Positions 5,338 through 5,809 of a stretch of 5,809 nucleotides of DNA are shown here, in pieces. The DNA is from Janthinobacterium lividum (lineage in GTDB: Bacteria > Pseudomonadota > Gammaproteobacteria > Steroidobacterales > Steroidobacteraceae): assembly GCA_943327025.2 (NCBI GenBank), contig CALPVO020000165.1, forward strand, positions 1 to 5,809. Direction: 5' to 3'. The translations under genes and the position numbers were made by a program. Under the pieces are notes generated by a model that saw only the letters and a program-made list of their open reading frames with translations, did not search any database and was not told the origin of the DNA. Within the stretch, counting starts at the first letter, position 1; each line of letters opens with the position of its first letter.

Positions 5338-5809
5338 GGCGATTCCTCATCCACAACATCAGCCACCGGCGGTTCGCCGACGGGTTGCAAGGCTTCAAGA
5401 TTCGAACGGACCACGGACAGCCAGTGCAGCAGTTCGGTTTGGCGTTCCGCGGGGACGCCGGCCATGGCCTCTGCCATCACCTTGATGGAAAGGCTGCGCA
5501 CATCGTCGAGCAACGGGCGGGCCGCCGGCAGCAGGTACAACTGAAAGGCGCGACGGTCGCCCGGGTCGGGGCGGCGCTCCACCAAGCCCTGCGCACACAT
5601 GCGGTCCAGAAGACGCCCCAACGTGATGGGAGCAATCTCCAAGACCTCGGCCAAGGCCGCCTGCCGGCAGCCTTCCATCCGGTACAAGTGCGCCAGCGTG
5701 CGCCACTGGGCCATGGACAGGCCCAAGGTGCGCACGCGCGCATCCACAGCGCGGCGCATGAAGCGCGCAACGTCATAGACCGTCAGTGCAAAAGGCAGGG
5801 TCTGGGCGG
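5334..5809 (-). CDS. MarR-family transcriptional regulator (5' end beyond the right edge)
   Basis: At least 157 residues are readable, and the frame is still open at the window edge. The first in-window ATG (5759) is unlikely to be the true start: the codons before it read AQTLPFALTVYDVARF and continue helix 1 as in family members (LPF.L..VARLMRR.FD.R...LGL). LSMAQWRTLAHL (14-25, numbered from that ATG) precedes the winged helix. CRQAALAEVLEIAPITLGRLLDRMCAQGLVERRPDPGDRRAFQLYL (31-76) contains helices 3-4 and the wing with the conserved D-x-R-R core; the following LxPxG turn appears as LLPAAR. The C-terminal helix extends into an acidic tail. Such regulators usually repress the efflux operon they head and are released by phenolic or drug-like ligands. 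The gene is first in the operon and coupled to the adaptor gene by an ATGA overlap. Promoter and operator must lie outside the window. Confidence 0.9.
   Translation of the reverse strand, partial: AQTLPFALTVYDVARFMRRAVDARVRTLGLSMAQWRTLAHLYRMEGCRQAALAEVLEIAPITLGRLLDRMCAQGLVERRPDPGDRRAFQLYLLPAARPLLDDVRSLSIKVMAEAMAGVPAERQTELLHWLSVVRSNLEALQPVGEPPVADVVDEESP

Overview
This GC-rich window fits a high-GC proteobacterium. The styles of the WYL regulator, the EmrA/EmrB pump and the cyclase-like N-terminus suggest a beta- or gammaproteobacterium such as the Burkholderiales or Xanthomonadales. That placement is an inference from protein style, not from any marker gene. No rRNA, tRNA, CRISPR array, insertion sequence or phage gene was recognised.

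Left block (1-568, minus strand): a small flavodoxin-like NAD(P)H/FMN reductase. Downstream of it are a weak hairpin and the first 11 codons of a gene that leaves the window at its left edge. Those codons (MPRRFVDLSIY) resemble the start of metal-dependent cyclase-family (kynurenine formamidase-like) hydrolases.

Central block (569-2700, plus strand): a DeoR-type HTH + WYL transcription regulator, then a protein of the ARPP-1 (DUF6569) family. The two genes are separated by 133 bp. The leader of each carries the same element, TCAAGTGGCTC-N7-GAGCC, with identical spacing. Ahead of the ARPP-1 gene it is a perfect GTGGCTC-N7-GAGCCAC inverted repeat. The simplest reading is that the WYL protein binds both sites, controlling itself and the ARPP-1 gene, and possibly the divergent flavodoxin gene. 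WYL regulators often govern phage-defence or stress loci, and ARPP-1 was named from predicted conflict systems linked to ADP-ribose chemistry. This two-gene unit is therefore the best candidate here for an undescribed system. The ARPP-1 protein is also unusual: it keeps the family's N- and C-terminal blocks but lacks the central GEEL..G.KQNR / SCVE.GRW-type motifs.

Right block (2774-5809, minus strand, convergent with the ARPP-1 gene): a compact drug-efflux operon read right to left. It holds a MarR-family regulator (5' end outside the window), an EmrA-type periplasmic adaptor and an EmrB/QacA-type 14-TM major facilitator antiporter. Stop and start codons overlap at both junctions (4 nt and 1 nt), indicating translational coupling. 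No outer-membrane channel gene lies in the window, so the pump needs TolC or a partner encoded elsewhere, perhaps upstream of the MarR gene.
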